Source: Alishewanella jeotgali KCTC 22429 (GTDB taxonomy: Bacteria > Pseudomonadota > Gammaproteobacteria > Enterobacterales > Alteromonadaceae). Taken from it: a DNA stretch of 64,000 bases. Within the stretch, counting starts at the first letter, position 1, and the number at the start of each line of letters is the position of its first letter. The notes beneath the pieces were generated by a model. The model saw only the letters and a list, made by a program, of their open reading frames with translations, made no database searches and had not been told where the DNA came from. The position numbers and the translations under genes are program-made. Of this stretch, positions 25,291 through 33,800 are shown one piece after another. The stretch covers positions 1-64,000 of the forward strand of contig NZ_AHTH01000055.1 in NCBI RefSeq assembly GCF_000245735.1, written 5' to 3'.

Positions 25291-26109
25291 ATGCTGAAAA
25301 ATTCATCAAAAAGCCGTTTTACCCCACCTACCGACTGGTCTGCCGTCTTACTGACGGCCAATCCAATCTTTACTGATTTGTTGGCGCGTTTTCCTCTGCA
25401 AAACCAGAGTCATTGGCCTGAACCGGCTCAGCTCAATAACTGGCGGAGTCATACCGACTTTAGCTTTGTTGAAAATGCCTTATTGGAGCAAGACGGCCGT
25501 TACTATGAAGACTTTATTTTTGCCACCCGGCAAATTCCGACCCGGGCAGCAAACTGGCATGACTTTTTTGGGGCGCTGATTTGGTGTTTGTTGCCCCGCA
25601 CTAAGGCACTGTTAAACCAACTGCATATTGCGGAAATTGCCAAGCATGGTCAAAAACAACGCACTCAGCTGCGCAATAAGCTGACGCTATTTGATGAGTG
25701 TGGAGTGGTACTGTGTCTGGAACCCTCAGCGGTGGCACATGCCGGCTTACTGCGTGATCACCAGTGGAAACAAAGCTTCTGGCTGCAGCGAGCTGACTGG
25801 TGGCAGGGGGTGCGGCCGCTGATCTTTGGTCATGCCATCTATGAAATGGCGACTGTGCCCTTTCTCGGGTTGACGGCCAAGGCGGTGTTTATCGAGGTGC
25901 CTGCTGGCTTTAGCCAGTGGTCTTTAACAGATGCTTACACTTTTCTCGATGAAAAGCTGCTGCTGCAAATTGCTAACAATCACTTACTGCTTGATAATCT
26001 GCAGCTAACACCGCTACCCTTGCTGGGGGTACCAGGCTGGTACGTTGCAAATCAACAGGCGGAGTTTTATGCAAATACGGATTATTTTCGTCCACGTAGA
26101 AGGCCATAA
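25291..26109 (+). CDS. DUF3025 family protein
   Basis: The 272-residue soluble protein fits DUF3025, a gammaproteobacterial and betaproteobacterial family of unknown function. Recognisable parts are YEDFIFATRQIPTRAANWHDFFGALIWCLLPRTKALLN near residue 70, LTLFDECGVVL near 130, and PLIFGHAIYEMATVPFLGLTAKAVFIEV near 170. No signal peptide or membrane segment is present. It starts the plus-strand run with the NatAB-like transporter genes, 12 bases before the ATPase gene, so co-transcription is likely. Confidence 0.8.
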   Translation: MLKNSSKSRFTPPTDWSAVLLTANPIFTDLLARFPLQNQSHWPEPAQLNNWRSHTDFSFVENALLEQDGRYYEDFIFATRQIPTRAANWHDFFGALIWCLLPRTKALLNQLHIAEIAKHGQKQRTQLRNKLTLFDECGVVLCLEPSAVAHAGLLRDHQWKQSFWLQRADWWQGVRPLIFGHAIYEMATVPFLGLTAKAVFIEVPAGFSQWSLTDAYTFLDEKLLLQIANNHLLLDNLQLTPLPLLGVPGWYVANQQAEFYANTDYFRPRRRP

Positions 26110-26121
26110 CAGGACAGGCAG

Positions 26122-26922
26122 ATGATTGAAATAAAAAATCTGGCCAAGGCATTTGCCCTTGGTAAAGGCAGCAAGTTATCCGAGACGGAAAAGCAGGATG
26201 TGCGCTATGCCGACAAGGAATTCCGCTCAGTACGTGATGTCAGTTTTCATTGTGGGCAGGGTGAAGTATTGGGTTTATTAGGCCCTAACGGCGCCGGTAA
26301 AACCACCACCTTGCGGATGCTCTCTACAGCGCTGAAACCGGATGCTGGCTCGGTACTGATTAATGGTGTCGATGTGCTGCGCGAACCGGTCAAAGCACGA
26401 AAGCAAATCGGCTTTTTATCGGCCGATACCGGCCTGTACGGCAAGCTGAGTGCCTATGAAAATATTGCCTATTTTGGCCGCCTGCACGGGATGAAAGAGG
26501 CCGCATTAAAACAGCGTATTGATGAGCTGTTCACTATGCTGAATATGCATGACTTCGCCAGCCGCCGTGCTGACAATATGTCGACCGGTATGAAACAAAA
26601 AACTGCCATTGCCCGCGCCGTAGTGCATTCACCAAAGGTAGTGATCCTGGACGAACCCACCACCGGCCTGGATATTATGACGGTACAGACGGTACTGGAT
26701 TTTATTAAAGGCTTAAAGCAAGCCGGTACACCGGTGATTTTCTCCACTCACCATCTGGATGAAGTAGCCAGCTTATGTGACCGGGTGGTGGTGATTGATA
26801 AAGGGATCAGCGCATTTTCCGGCGATCTGGCAGAATTTAAAGCCCTGGCGCCGGCTGGCGATTTACGTGACGCCTTTTTAAGCGTGCTAAAACAACAACC
26901 CCGCGAGCAAGGAGCAGCCTGA
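26122..26922 (+). CDS. natA: ABC exporter ATP-binding protein (NatA-type)
   Basis: The 266-residue ATPase has Walker A LLGPNGAGKTTTLRML near residues 52-66, a modified signature MSTGMKQKTAIARAVVHS near 151, Walker B VVILDEPTTGLDIM near 172 and the switch His in FSTHHLDEV near 208. With the membrane subunit encoded next, it forms a DrrA/NatA-type exporter; NatAB pumps Na+ out of Bacillus, and homologues are found widely. The cargo here is unproven. The stop codon overlaps the next start (TGATG). Confidence 0.85.
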   Translation: MIEIKNLAKAFALGKGSKLSETEKQDVRYADKEFRSVRDVSFHCGQGEVLGLLGPNGAGKTTTLRMLSTALKPDAGSVLINGVDVLREPVKARKQIGFLSADTGLYGKLSAYENIAYFGRLHGMKEAALKQRIDELFTMLNMHDFASRRADNMSTGMKQKTAIARAVVHSPKVVILDEPTTGLDIMTVQTVLDFIKGLKQAGTPVIFSTHHLDEVASLCDRVVVIDKGISAFSGDLAEFKALAPAGDLRDAFLSVLKQQPREQGAA

Positions 26923-28124
26923 TGTGGCAGGTTTATTTAAAAGAATTAACTGAACTGATGCGTGATCGCAAAACCCTGATTTTTGTGATCTTACTGCCAA
27001 TTTTTATTTTCCCGGTGATTTTCGGTGTGATGGGGTTGGTGCTATCGTCGACCACGGCCAAAGCGATGCAGGAGCAACACAAGTATGTGATTGTAAATGG
27101 GGACCAAGCGCCGGAATTTGCCGAAGCCTTGTTTTATCATAAGAATTTTAAACGGGTTGAGTCTACGCTGACTGCGCCTGAGGAGCTGATAGCCGCTATC
27201 CGCGCCGGCGAATTTGCCGTGGCGGTAGTGATCCCGGATGATTTTCAGGCCAAGCAAAGCGCGGTAGAACAAAGCCAGTGGCAACTGATTTATAATCAGT
27301 CCAGTCAGCTGGATTTTATGTCGCGGTACTTTAATGAATTACTGGAAAACTATACCGGCCAGTTACAACGTCAGTCTTTATCAGCGCTGGGGGTTGATCC
27401 GGTAAAACTGACTGCTATTTTAAAACCGGTGTCGGTGCAGAAAGTGGATACTGCTGATAAACGCGAAAATATCGGTGAGAAGTTTGGTGCGCTGATCGCC
27501 TATATCCTGATCCCGCTGTGTTTGCTGGGCGCTTCCTATCCGGCCATTGATATGGGCGCCGGTGAAAAAGAGCGCGGTACCCTGGAAACGCTGTTGATCT
27601 GTCCGGTTAGCCGCTCGGCCATTGTACTGGGTAAATTCTTAACGGTACTGACTACCGGTCTGGCCGGGGCACTGATTACCGTCGCCAGTTTCGGGATCTG
27701 GGGTGCCGTTATCGGATCCTTTGCCGGTTTTGCCGTGGTGCAGGAAGCGATGGGAGCGATCGCGACCGTCGAGCTGTTGCTGATTTTCCTGATGATCGTA
27801 CCCACCTCTGCCATTTTCGCTTCTTTATTGTTAGCGATCTCTATTTATGCCAAAACCTTTAAAGAAGCGCAGAACTATATGAGCCCATTGTCAATTCTGA
27901 TGTTTGTGCCGCTGGCTGCCGCCATGATGCCAGGGGTAGAGCTGACCACCAAGACCGCGATGATCCCGGTGATGAATGTGGCTCTGGCCATTAAAGAGCT
28001 GATTAAGGGCACCGCCGATGGCAGTATGATCGCGCTGATCTTCGGGGCGACAGTGGCGCTAGCCGCTGCCTTGATTGCGTTCTGTGTGCACTGGTTCCAA
28101 CAGGAAAAGGTGCTGTTCCGGTAA
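26922..28124 (+). CDS. natB: ABC exporter permease (NatB-type, ABC-2 family)
   Basis: A 400-residue ABC-2 membrane protein with one N-terminal membrane segment (residues 20-45), a large extracytoplasmic domain (about 46-175) and five to six C-terminal segments. The motif DMGAGEKERGTLETLLICPVSR near residue 210 is characteristic of NatB/YhaP-like permeases. It is translationally coupled to the ATPase gene. Sodium export is the family-based guess; other cations, drugs or peptides are possible. Confidence 0.85.
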   Translation: MWQVYLKELTELMRDRKTLIFVILLPIFIFPVIFGVMGLVLSSTTAKAMQEQHKYVIVNGDQAPEFAEALFYHKNFKRVESTLTAPEELIAAIRAGEFAVAVVIPDDFQAKQSAVEQSQWQLIYNQSSQLDFMSRYFNELLENYTGQLQRQSLSALGVDPVKLTAILKPVSVQKVDTADKRENIGEKFGALIAYILIPLCLLGASYPAIDMGAGEKERGTLETLLICPVSRSAIVLGKFLTVLTTGLAGALITVASFGIWGAVIGSFAGFAVVQEAMGAIATVELLLIFLMIVPTSAIFASLLLAISIYAKTFKEAQNYMSPLSILMFVPLAAAMMPGVELTTKTAMIPVMNVALAIKELIKGTADGSMIALIFGATVALAAALIAFCVHWFQQEKVLFR

Positions 28125-28160
28125 CGGTAGACTTTTTATCGATCAGTATCAAAAAGCTAT

Positions 28161-28179
28161 TGATAACGATTCGCAATAA
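28161..28179 (+). promoter_or_regulatory. Fur-box-like site upstream of bfd
   Basis: The 19-mer beginning TGATAACGATTCGCA lies about 40 bases before the bfd start and resembles the Fur heptamer pattern (TGATAAT-n-ATTATCA) with several mismatches. Bfd genes are usually repressed by Fur-Fe, which supports the reading. Confidence 0.5.
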
Positions 28180-28217
28180 TATTATTATGGCGCAGTTTTC
28201 TGAGAAGAGGCTGCGCC

Positions 28218-28424
28218 ATGTTTGTTTGTATTTGCAAAGCGGTAACGGATAAAGCGATTAAGCAAGCGATTGCTGATGGTGCTGAGTCTATGCGTGATTT
28301 AAAGGCACAGCTGGGCGTAGCGAGTCAGTGCGGTAAGTGCGTATGCCAGGCGCAGCAAATCTTACACAATGAACTGGTGAAACAGCAGCAATTAATCGAT
28401 AGTCTGGCCAAGCCAGCAGCCTGA
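28218..28424 (+). CDS. bfd: Bacterioferritin-associated ferredoxin
   Basis: The 68-residue protein is Bfd: cluster ligands Cys4 and Cys6 (MFVCICKAVT) and Cys38 and Cys41 (SQCGKCVCQAQ) bind a [2Fe-2S] cluster. Bfd accepts electrons from ferredoxin reductase and passes them to bacterioferritin to release stored iron. No bacterioferritin gene is adjacent in this window. A Fur-like box precedes the gene and a strong terminator follows, so it is an independently controlled iron-starvation gene. Confidence 0.92.
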   Translation: MFVCICKAVTDKAIKQAIADGAESMRDLKAQLGVASQCGKCVCQAQQILHNELVKQQQLIDSLAKPAA

Positions 28425-28488
28425 GCCATAATTAAACTGCAGTCTCAGCCTTTTAGTTATTCTCATTCTGGTTAAACACCGCCATAAT

Positions 28489-28520
28489 AAACCCTGATTT
28501 TACTCAGGGTTTTTGTTTTT
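28489..28520 (+). terminator. Intrinsic terminator downstream of bfd
   Basis: AAACCCTGA-TTTTAC-TCAGGGTTT is followed by a T-rich stretch (TTGTTTTTT). It lies 64 bases past the bfd stop and isolates bfd from the aspartoacylase-like gene. Confidence 0.88.
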
Positions 28521-28557
28521 TAGTTACAGACATTTTATCGGTCGTCAGGAGTAGCAA

Positions 28558-29451
28558 ATGGATCAGATCAAGCAGGTTGCGATAGTCGGTGGTGTGCATG
28601 GTAACGAGTTTTCCGGCATCTATCTGGTAAAACAGTATCAGCAGCAGCCAGAGCAGGTCCGTCGTCGCAGCTTTACTACCGAAACCGTTTGGGCCAATCC
28701 GGAAGCGCACTATGCCAATAAAAGGTATCTGCACAGCGATTTGAACCGTCAGTTTAAAACCGTCGATCTGGCCAATCCCAATCTCTGCAATTACGAGCAA
28801 AGCCGCGCCAAGGTGCTGAATGCGCAACTGGGGCCCAAGGGTAATGCCCGCACTGATCTGCTGATTGATTTACATAATACCACCAGCAATATGGGCGCCT
28901 GCTTAATCCTGACCCAAGCCGGCCCGTTTTATAATAAGCTGGCTGCTTACGTCAAAATGAAAATGCCGGAAGCCATTATCTCGCGTGACGAGGATCATTT
29001 TGCCGCTGAAGAGCATGCGCTGATGTGCACACTGGGGCGTTATGGTGTGCTGGTCGAGGTTGGGCCGCAGCCGCAATCGGTGTTGCGACAAGACGTGCTG
29101 GAGCTGATGCATCGGATGACGCAGCATATTCTGGATTTTGTCGAGCTGTACAATAACGATGCCTTGCCGGTACTGCCAAAACAAACCGAAGCTTTCCGCT
29201 ACTTGCACAGTATCAAGTTACCCATGAACGAACGTGGTGAGCGTATTGGTATGGTGCACAAAAATGTGCAGGACCGTGATTATCAACCGATTTACCCCGG
29301 TGATCCGCTGTTTACTCTGTTTGATGGCACTGTCGTTAAGTACGAGGGCGAGCAGGTGGTATATCCGACCTTTATTAATGAGGCCGCTTATTATGATAAT
29401 AATCTGGCGATGTCGCTGAATGAAAAAGTGCTGATTGAGCTTGAAGAATAG
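28558..29451 (+). CDS. Aspartoacylase family (AstE/AspA-like) zinc amidohydrolase
   Basis: The 297-residue protein has the carboxypeptidase-like zinc site of aspartoacylases: GGVHGNE with His14 and Glu17, DLNRQF at 61-66, and DLHNTTSNMGA with His106; VEVGPQPQ near 163 supplies the expected glutamate region. Aspartoacylase hydrolyses N-acetyl-aspartate (or other N-acyl amino acids) to aspartate and acetate. The length and DLNR motif favour the aspartoacylase branch over succinylglutamate desuccinylase. CAGGAG precedes the ATG. The physiological substrate is unproven. Confidence 0.85.
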   Translation: MDQIKQVAIVGGVHGNEFSGIYLVKQYQQQPEQVRRRSFTTETVWANPEAHYANKRYLHSDLNRQFKTVDLANPNLCNYEQSRAKVLNAQLGPKGNARTDLLIDLHNTTSNMGACLILTQAGPFYNKLAAYVKMKMPEAIISRDEDHFAAEEHALMCTLGRYGVLVEVGPQPQSVLRQDVLELMHRMTQHILDFVELYNNDALPVLPKQTEAFRYLHSIKLPMNERGERIGMVHKNVQDRDYQPIYPGDPLFTLFDGTVVKYEGEQVVYPTFINEAAYYDNNLAMSLNEKVLIELEE

Positions 29452-29503
29452 CGCTATATTGATTAAACCGCCCAAATGCTTAATGGGTTACAGGATGTAA
29501 TTT

Positions 29504-30307
29504 ATGCTTAAGCGACTTCTGCCCGGCCTGTTGTGTGTCTTAGTGTACGCAGAGCTTTGTGGGGCTGAACCGGCAAAAGACGTTGTCTATCTCACTGAAC
29601 ACAGTATGCCAGGGACTTTTCTGGATGCTGAAAATCAGCCGGCAGGACCTACTGTCGAGCTGGTCAAAGAACTTAGTCGTCGGATGGAGCAGGGGGGGTA
29701 TTATTACTTAATGCCCTGGGCCAGGGCTATGCAACGTGCGCAGCAAACTCCCCGCAGCATCCTGTTTGAGACAGTGCGTAATGCTGAACGCGAAGCCTTG
29801 TTTAAATGGGTTGGCCCGGTTAAGTTTTATGATATGTACCTGTATGGACCTTCTGATATTGCGGGATTAGGCTTAACCGCCGCTGAGCTCAGCCAGCGCT
29901 ATATTGCTTGTGGCTACCGCGGTGCTTCGTATCATGCTGCGCTGGAAACCATGGGATTTGATGATGACAAAAATCTGGTTCTGATGACCCGGGCTGGCGA
30001 TTGTATCCAGATGTTAAAGCTGGGGCGGGCGGAGCTAACACCATTAAACCGTTTACGACATGGTGAACGCTTTAGCGCCTTTGGCATTGAGTTAGCACCG
30101 CTGCAACCCATCCGTAATGTGGAGCTATATCTGGCGTTTTCACTGGACTTTAGTGATGAGGAAATTCAGCGCTGGCAATATCAATTGGATCAGATGTTTT
30201 TAGATGGTTCGGTGCGCCGTCTTTATCAGCAAGACTTTCCGGAAGAGTTGATCAACAGATTAGAGCAAGCCGCGGCAAAGTCCTTGCAACGGCGTGGTGC
30301 TAACTAG
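29504..30307 (+). CDS. Periplasmic binding protein-like (SBP family 3) protein
   Basis: A 267-residue protein with a signal peptide (MLKRLLPGLLCVLVYAELCGA) and a type II periplasmic-binding-protein layout: PAGPTVELVKELSRRMEQGGYYYLMPWARAMQRAQQTPRSILF near residues 45-90, and a second lobe with DCIQMLKLGRAELTP. This variant, lacking any transporter genes nearby, is common in Alteromonadales and Vibrionales and is often of unknown ligand. It could be a sensor or scavenging protein. The C-terminal 20 residues form a charged helix. Confidence 0.75.
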   Translation: MLKRLLPGLLCVLVYAELCGAEPAKDVVYLTEHSMPGTFLDAENQPAGPTVELVKELSRRMEQGGYYYLMPWARAMQRAQQTPRSILFETVRNAEREALFKWVGPVKFYDMYLYGPSDIAGLGLTAAELSQRYIACGYRGASYHAALETMGFDDDKNLVLMTRAGDCIQMLKLGRAELTPLNRLRHGERFSAFGIELAPLQPIRNVELYLAFSLDFSDEEIQRWQYQLDQMFLDGSVRRLYQQDFPEELINRLEQAAAKSLQRRGAN

Positions 30308-30355
30308 CCCGATACTGCTTCGACTCTCGGCGCTATAGCGCTATTCGGTTGCGGG

Positions 30356-30757
30356 TTATAGCGTGGTGTAGCTGGCTTTTTTCTGGATCAGCTCGATAGC
30401 ATAGTTATCCGGATCCCTGACAAAAGCAATCTCTGTGGTCCCCCCCTTCACCGGCCCGGGTTCACGGCTAATGATGCCGCCCTTAGCACGGATTTTGTCA
30501 CAGGCCTCATAAACATTATCTACTTCCAGCGCGATATGACCAAAGGCCGTGCCCAGCTCATAACTGTCTACACCCCAGTTATAGGTCAATTCCAGCACCG
30601 CATTACTGCTTTCATCACCATAGCCAACAAAGGCCAGTGTATATTTATACTCCGGGTTTTCTGACTGACGCAGCAGCTGCATTCCCAGCACTTCAGTGTA
30701 AAAAGCGATCGACCTTTCCAGGTTACCGACCCGTAACATCGTATGTAGCATACGCAT
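30356..30757 (-). CDS. gloA: Lactoylglutathione lyase (glyoxalase I)
   Basis: The 133-residue protein contains the metal ligands of E. coli-type glyoxalase I at the same numbering: His5, Glu56, His74 ([10 protein letters not shown]) and Glu122 (YAIELIQ). It isomerises the methylglyoxal-glutathione hemithioacetal to S-lactoylglutathione; the enzyme class is usually nickel dependent. The gene sits nine bases after nth on the same strand and is likely co-transcribed with the rnf-nth unit. Confidence 0.93.
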   Translation of the reverse strand: MRMLHTMLRVGNLERSIAFYTEVLGMQLLRQSENPEYKYTLAFVGYGDESSNAVLELTYNWGVDSYELGTAFGHIALEVDNVYEACDKIRAKGGIISREPGPVKGGTTEIAFVRDPDNYAIELIQKKASYTTL

Positions 30758-30766
30758 GCTTAACTC

Positions 30767-31399
30767 CTATTCGGTTTTTTCTTTAAATTCACACAGATCT
30801 TCGATTAAACAGCTGCCACAGCGCGGCTTTCGTGCCACGCAGGTATAGCGGCCATGCAGGATCAGCCAGTGGTGGACGTCTAGTTTAAACTCGGCCGGTA
30901 CCACTTTAAGCAGCTTCTGCTCAACTTCGTCGACATTCTTACCGGGTGCCAGCTTGGTGCGGTTACTGACCCGGAAAATATGGGTATCCACTGCTATCGT
31001 CGGCCAGCGAAAGGCAGTATTTAGTACAACATTAGCCGTCTTACGGCCGACACCCGGCAGTGCCTCCAGTGCCTCGCGATCCTCGGGCACTTCGCCATTG
31101 TGCTGCTCGACCAGGATGCGGCAGGTTTTAATCACATTCTCAGCCTTAGTATTAAACAGGCCAATAGTTTTAATATAGTCTTTTACGCCATCTACGCCCA
31201 GTGCCAGCATCGCGGCCGGCGTACGTGCGACCGGAAACAGTTTACGGGTGGCTTTATTAACGCCCACATCAGTGGCCTGCGCTGAAAGCAGGACCGCAAT
31301 CAGTAACTCAAAAGGTGAGCTGTATTCGAGCTCAGTAGTCGGGTTTGGATTGGCCGCACGCAGGCGGCTTAGCATAGCAATACGTTTGTTTTTATTCAT
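30767..31399 (-). CDS. nth: Endonuclease III
   Basis: The 210-residue base-excision repair glycosylase/AP lyase removes oxidised pyrimidines. The helix-hairpin-helix LPGVGRKTANVVL holds the catalytic Lys near residue 120, VDTHIFRVSNR holds the catalytic Asp near 138, and the C-terminal [4Fe-4S] loop has ligands in CVARKPRCGSCLIEDLC (spacing C-x6-C-x2-C-x5-C). It directly follows rnfE, the usual gammaproteobacterial order. Confidence 0.95.
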   Translation of the reverse strand: MNKNKRIAMLSRLRAANPNPTTELEYSSPFELLIAVLLSAQATDVGVNKATRKLFPVARTPAAMLALGVDGVKDYIKTIGLFNTKAENVIKTCRILVEQHNGEVPEDREALEALPGVGRKTANVVLNTAFRWPTIAVDTHIFRVSNRTKLAPGKNVDEVEQKLLKVVPAEFKLDVHHWLILHGRYTCVARKPRCGSCLIEDLCEFKEKTE

Positions 31400-31411
31400 G
31401 CGTTGTTTGTC

Positions 31412-32107
31412 TTATTGCACCGAGCCGGTAACCCGGGCGCGGGCAATACTGCCTTTTTCAATGATCTGCCGCTTAGCCAGGCGCTGGTCAATACTGTTCT
31501 TTAACGCAATCAGCAGCCCCATACCAATAAAGGCGCCTGGCGGCAGCATCGCCAGTAAGAAATGATTGTCGCTGTGAAATACTTCAATTCGCAGTACTCT
31601 GGCCCAGTCGCCCAACAATAGCTCAGCACCGTCAAACAAGGTGCCCTGACCCAGCAGCTCGCGCATGCCGCCTAACACCAGTAACACCAGTAAAAAGCCC
31701 AGCCCCATCATCAGCGCATCAATAGCGGACGGTAACACCGGGTTTTTCGACGCAAAGGCTTCGGCGCGGCCGATAATGGCGCAGTTGGTAACAATCAGAG
31801 GAATAAAGATCCCCAGTGATTGATAAAGCCCGAAGGTAAAGGCGTTCATCAGCAGCTGCACCACTGTCACAAAGCTGGCAATAATCAGTACGAAAATTGG
31901 GATCCGGATTTCATTAGGTACGTGTTGGCGTACCAGAGATACCACGATATTCGAACCGAGTAACACCAGTAGCGTTGCCAGGCCCAGCCCCAGCGCATTG
32001 GTCAGGGTACCTGTTACCGCCAACAGTGGGCAGAGCCCGAGTAACTGCACCAGGCCAGGGTTATTTTTCCATAGCCCCTGCAGGCTAAGCTCTTTAAATT
32101 GACTCAT
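31412..32107 (-). CDS. rnfE: Rnf complex subunit E
   Basis: A 231-residue polytopic protein of the RnfE/NqrD family with about six membrane segments; [27 protein letters not shown] near the start and [24 protein letters not shown] near residue 80 are diagnostic. The Cys residues in those two half-membrane helices hold an intramembrane iron-sulfur centre with RnfA. Rnf couples ferredoxin:NAD+ redox chemistry to ion translocation, or runs in reverse to make reduced ferredoxin. Its start overlaps rnfG by four bases. Confidence 0.93.
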   Translation of the reverse strand: MSQFKELSLQGLWKNNPGLVQLLGLCPLLAVTGTLTNALGLGLATLLVLLGSNIVVSLVRQHVPNEIRIPIFVLIIASFVTVVQLLMNAFTFGLYQSLGIFIPLIVTNCAIIGRAEAFASKNPVLPSAIDALMMGLGFLLVLLVLGGMRELLGQGTLFDGAELLLGDWARVLRIEVFHSDNHFLLAMLPPGAFIGMGLLIALKNSIDQRLAKRQIIEKGSIARARVTGSVQ

Positions 32108-32736
32108 GGCATGATCTCACAATTTGCCGTGGCGTCTGCCAGTTCCGGGTGTTGTTGCACGAAGCGGGCGGTGCGATAGATGGCATTGATCACTGCTCGG
32201 GGGGTAATGGTCGCGCCGGTAAACTGGTCAAAGTCACCGCCATCTTTTTTTACCGCCCAACGTTTGGCATCAGCTTCGGTTGCGCTCTGGCCGCTAAAGG
32301 CATAAATCCAATTGTTGCGACGGCTCTCAATTTTGTCACCCAGCCCCGGTGTTTCCTGATGGTTCAGTACCCGGCTGCCTAATATTTCGCCGCCAGGCGT
32401 TACTGCAACCAATAAATCGATATTGCCGCTGTAACCGTCCGGTGCTGTCGTTTCGACAATAAAGGCTTTTAGCTGTTGCTGATCGCGCCAACGGTATACC
32501 GCCTGTGCTGTGCTGCGCCCCAACGCCTCAGGTGCCGTTACCTGGACACAATCGGCCAGTAAGGTGCGAACATCGGCTGGCTCGGGCAACACCTCCTGCA
32601 GGGTATTCATCCGGCTTAACAGCTGTTGTTCGGCAATGCGCTCTGCCGTGAGCTGGTTTATGGTACCAAGAATAGCGACACAAAGCAGGGCAACCAGTGC
32701 CAGGATCAGAGCATTTTTACTGATAAAGCGGATCAT
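32104..32736 (-). CDS. rnfG: Rnf complex subunit G, flavoprotein
   Basis: The 210-residue protein has one N-terminal membrane segment and a periplasmic FMN-binding domain. [12 protein letters not shown] near residue 176 is the covalent FMN attachment motif (S/T-GAT-x-T), with FMN expected on the last Thr. [17 protein letters not shown] near 120 is also typical. It belongs to the rnfABCDGE run and overlaps rnfD by four bases. The subunit passes electrons between the membrane and periplasmic flavins. Confidence 0.93.
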   Translation of the reverse strand: MIRFISKNALILALVALLCVAILGTINQLTAERIAEQQLLSRMNTLQEVLPEPADVRTLLADCVQVTAPEALGRSTAQAVYRWRDQQQLKAFIVETTAPDGYSGNIDLLVAVTPGGEILGSRVLNHQETPGLGDKIESRRNNWIYAFSGQSATEADAKRWAVKKDGGDFDQFTGATITPRAVINAIYRTARFVQQHPELADATANCEIMP

Positions 32737-33800
32737 TTCAGGTCCCGTTTTGCTTTGTGGCCATAGGTGCGGGGCCGGGTGTAATAATCAATCAAGGGGA
32801 CGCTCATATTGGCCAGCAGCACAGCGAAGGCAAAGGCATCCGGATAACCGCCATAGCTACGGATCAGATAGACCAACAGACCAATTAAAGCGCCATACCA
32901 GAGGCGGCCTTTATCGGTAGTAGAGGCGGAAACCGGGTCGGTGGCAATAAAAAAAGCCGCCAGCATAGTCGCGCCGCTAAACAGATGGAATAGCGGGCTT
33001 GGGCTGGCACCGGCTGAACCCAGCCAGAATAACAGCGAAGGCACGGCCAGACCTGCCAGCACGGCTGCAGGAATACGCCAACTGATCACCTTTTGTTGGA
33101 TCAGTAGCAGTCCGCCCAGTAAGTACGCCAGATTCACCCATAACCAGCCGGCACCGGCAAAGCTATAAAATACCGGCCGCTGTAAGCTCTCTGCCAGTGT
33201 CATCCCGGCCGCCAGATCCTGGCGCAAACTATCCAGCGGCGTCGCTTGTGTGCTGCCATCAATGCCTTGTTGTAGCTGCGACAAACTAAAGCCACTGCAG
33301 CTGTACTCAGTAAATACCATACAAAACGCATCGAGCGGGCTGAGCGCGACCGGCTGTAAACTGACCGACGGCAGCCATTGCGTCATCTGTACCGGAAAAG
33401 AAATAAGCAGCATGACATAGGCGGCCATCGCCGGATTAAACAGATTGTTACCCAGGCCGCCATACAGCTGCTTTACCATCACAATCGCAAAGGCCGTACC
33501 TATCACAATCAACCACCAGGGCGCATAGGGCGGTATTGCTATCGCCAGCAGTACCGCGGTTACCAGGGCACTATGATCAAGCAAACGCGGCAATACCGCT
33601 TTCTGACGCAGCCGGAGGATCAGGGCTTCGCAAAGCCAGGCTGTACAAATAGCCAGCAGCAGTTGCACCAGCACACCGTAGCCGAAAAAAACCGCCTGTA
33701 CTGCTATACCGGGCAGGGCAGCCAGCGCCACCCATTGCATCAGACTGCTGGTAGTGCGCTGGTTATGGTGGTGTGGTGAGCTGGCTATTTTAAAGCTCAT
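32733..33800 (-). CDS. rnfD: Rnf complex subunit D, flavoprotein
   Basis: The 355-residue membrane protein is of the RnfD/NqrB type, with about ten hydrophobic segments. The covalent FMN residue should be Thr187 in STQATPLDSLRQ, which keeps the ATP(L) core of the usual SGATPL motif but has Gln in place of Gly. Later FSGATMLAAFFIATDPVSAST is a family hallmark. The start overlaps the rnfC stop by four bases. Confidence 0.93.
   Translation of the reverse strand: MSFKIASSPHHHNQRTTSSLMQWVALAALPGIAVQAVFFGYGVLVQLLLAICTAWLCEALILRLRQKAVLPRLLDHSALVTAVLLAIAIPPYAPWWLIVIGTAFAIVMVKQLYGGLGNNLFNPAMAAYVMLLISFPVQMTQWLPSVSLQPVALSPLDAFCMVFTEYSCSGFSLSQLQQGIDGSTQATPLDSLRQDLAAGMTLAESLQRPVFYSFAGAGWLWVNLAYLLGGLLLIQQKVISWRIPAAVLAGLAVPSLLFWLGSAGASPSPLFHLFSGATMLAAFFIATDPVSASTTDKGRLWYGALIGLLVYLIRSYGGYPDAFAFAVLLANMSVPLIDYYTRPRTYGHKAKRDLK

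Noticed and set aside
28159-28190. Possible strong consensus Fur box pair at bfd
   Set aside because: Only one site is reasonably matched, with several mismatches, so it is listed as a moderate-confidence feature and not as a finding.
30330-30341. GCGCTATAGCGC palindrome between convergent genes
   Set aside because: A perfect 12-base palindrome, but short and with no T tract or promoter context; it may be chance.
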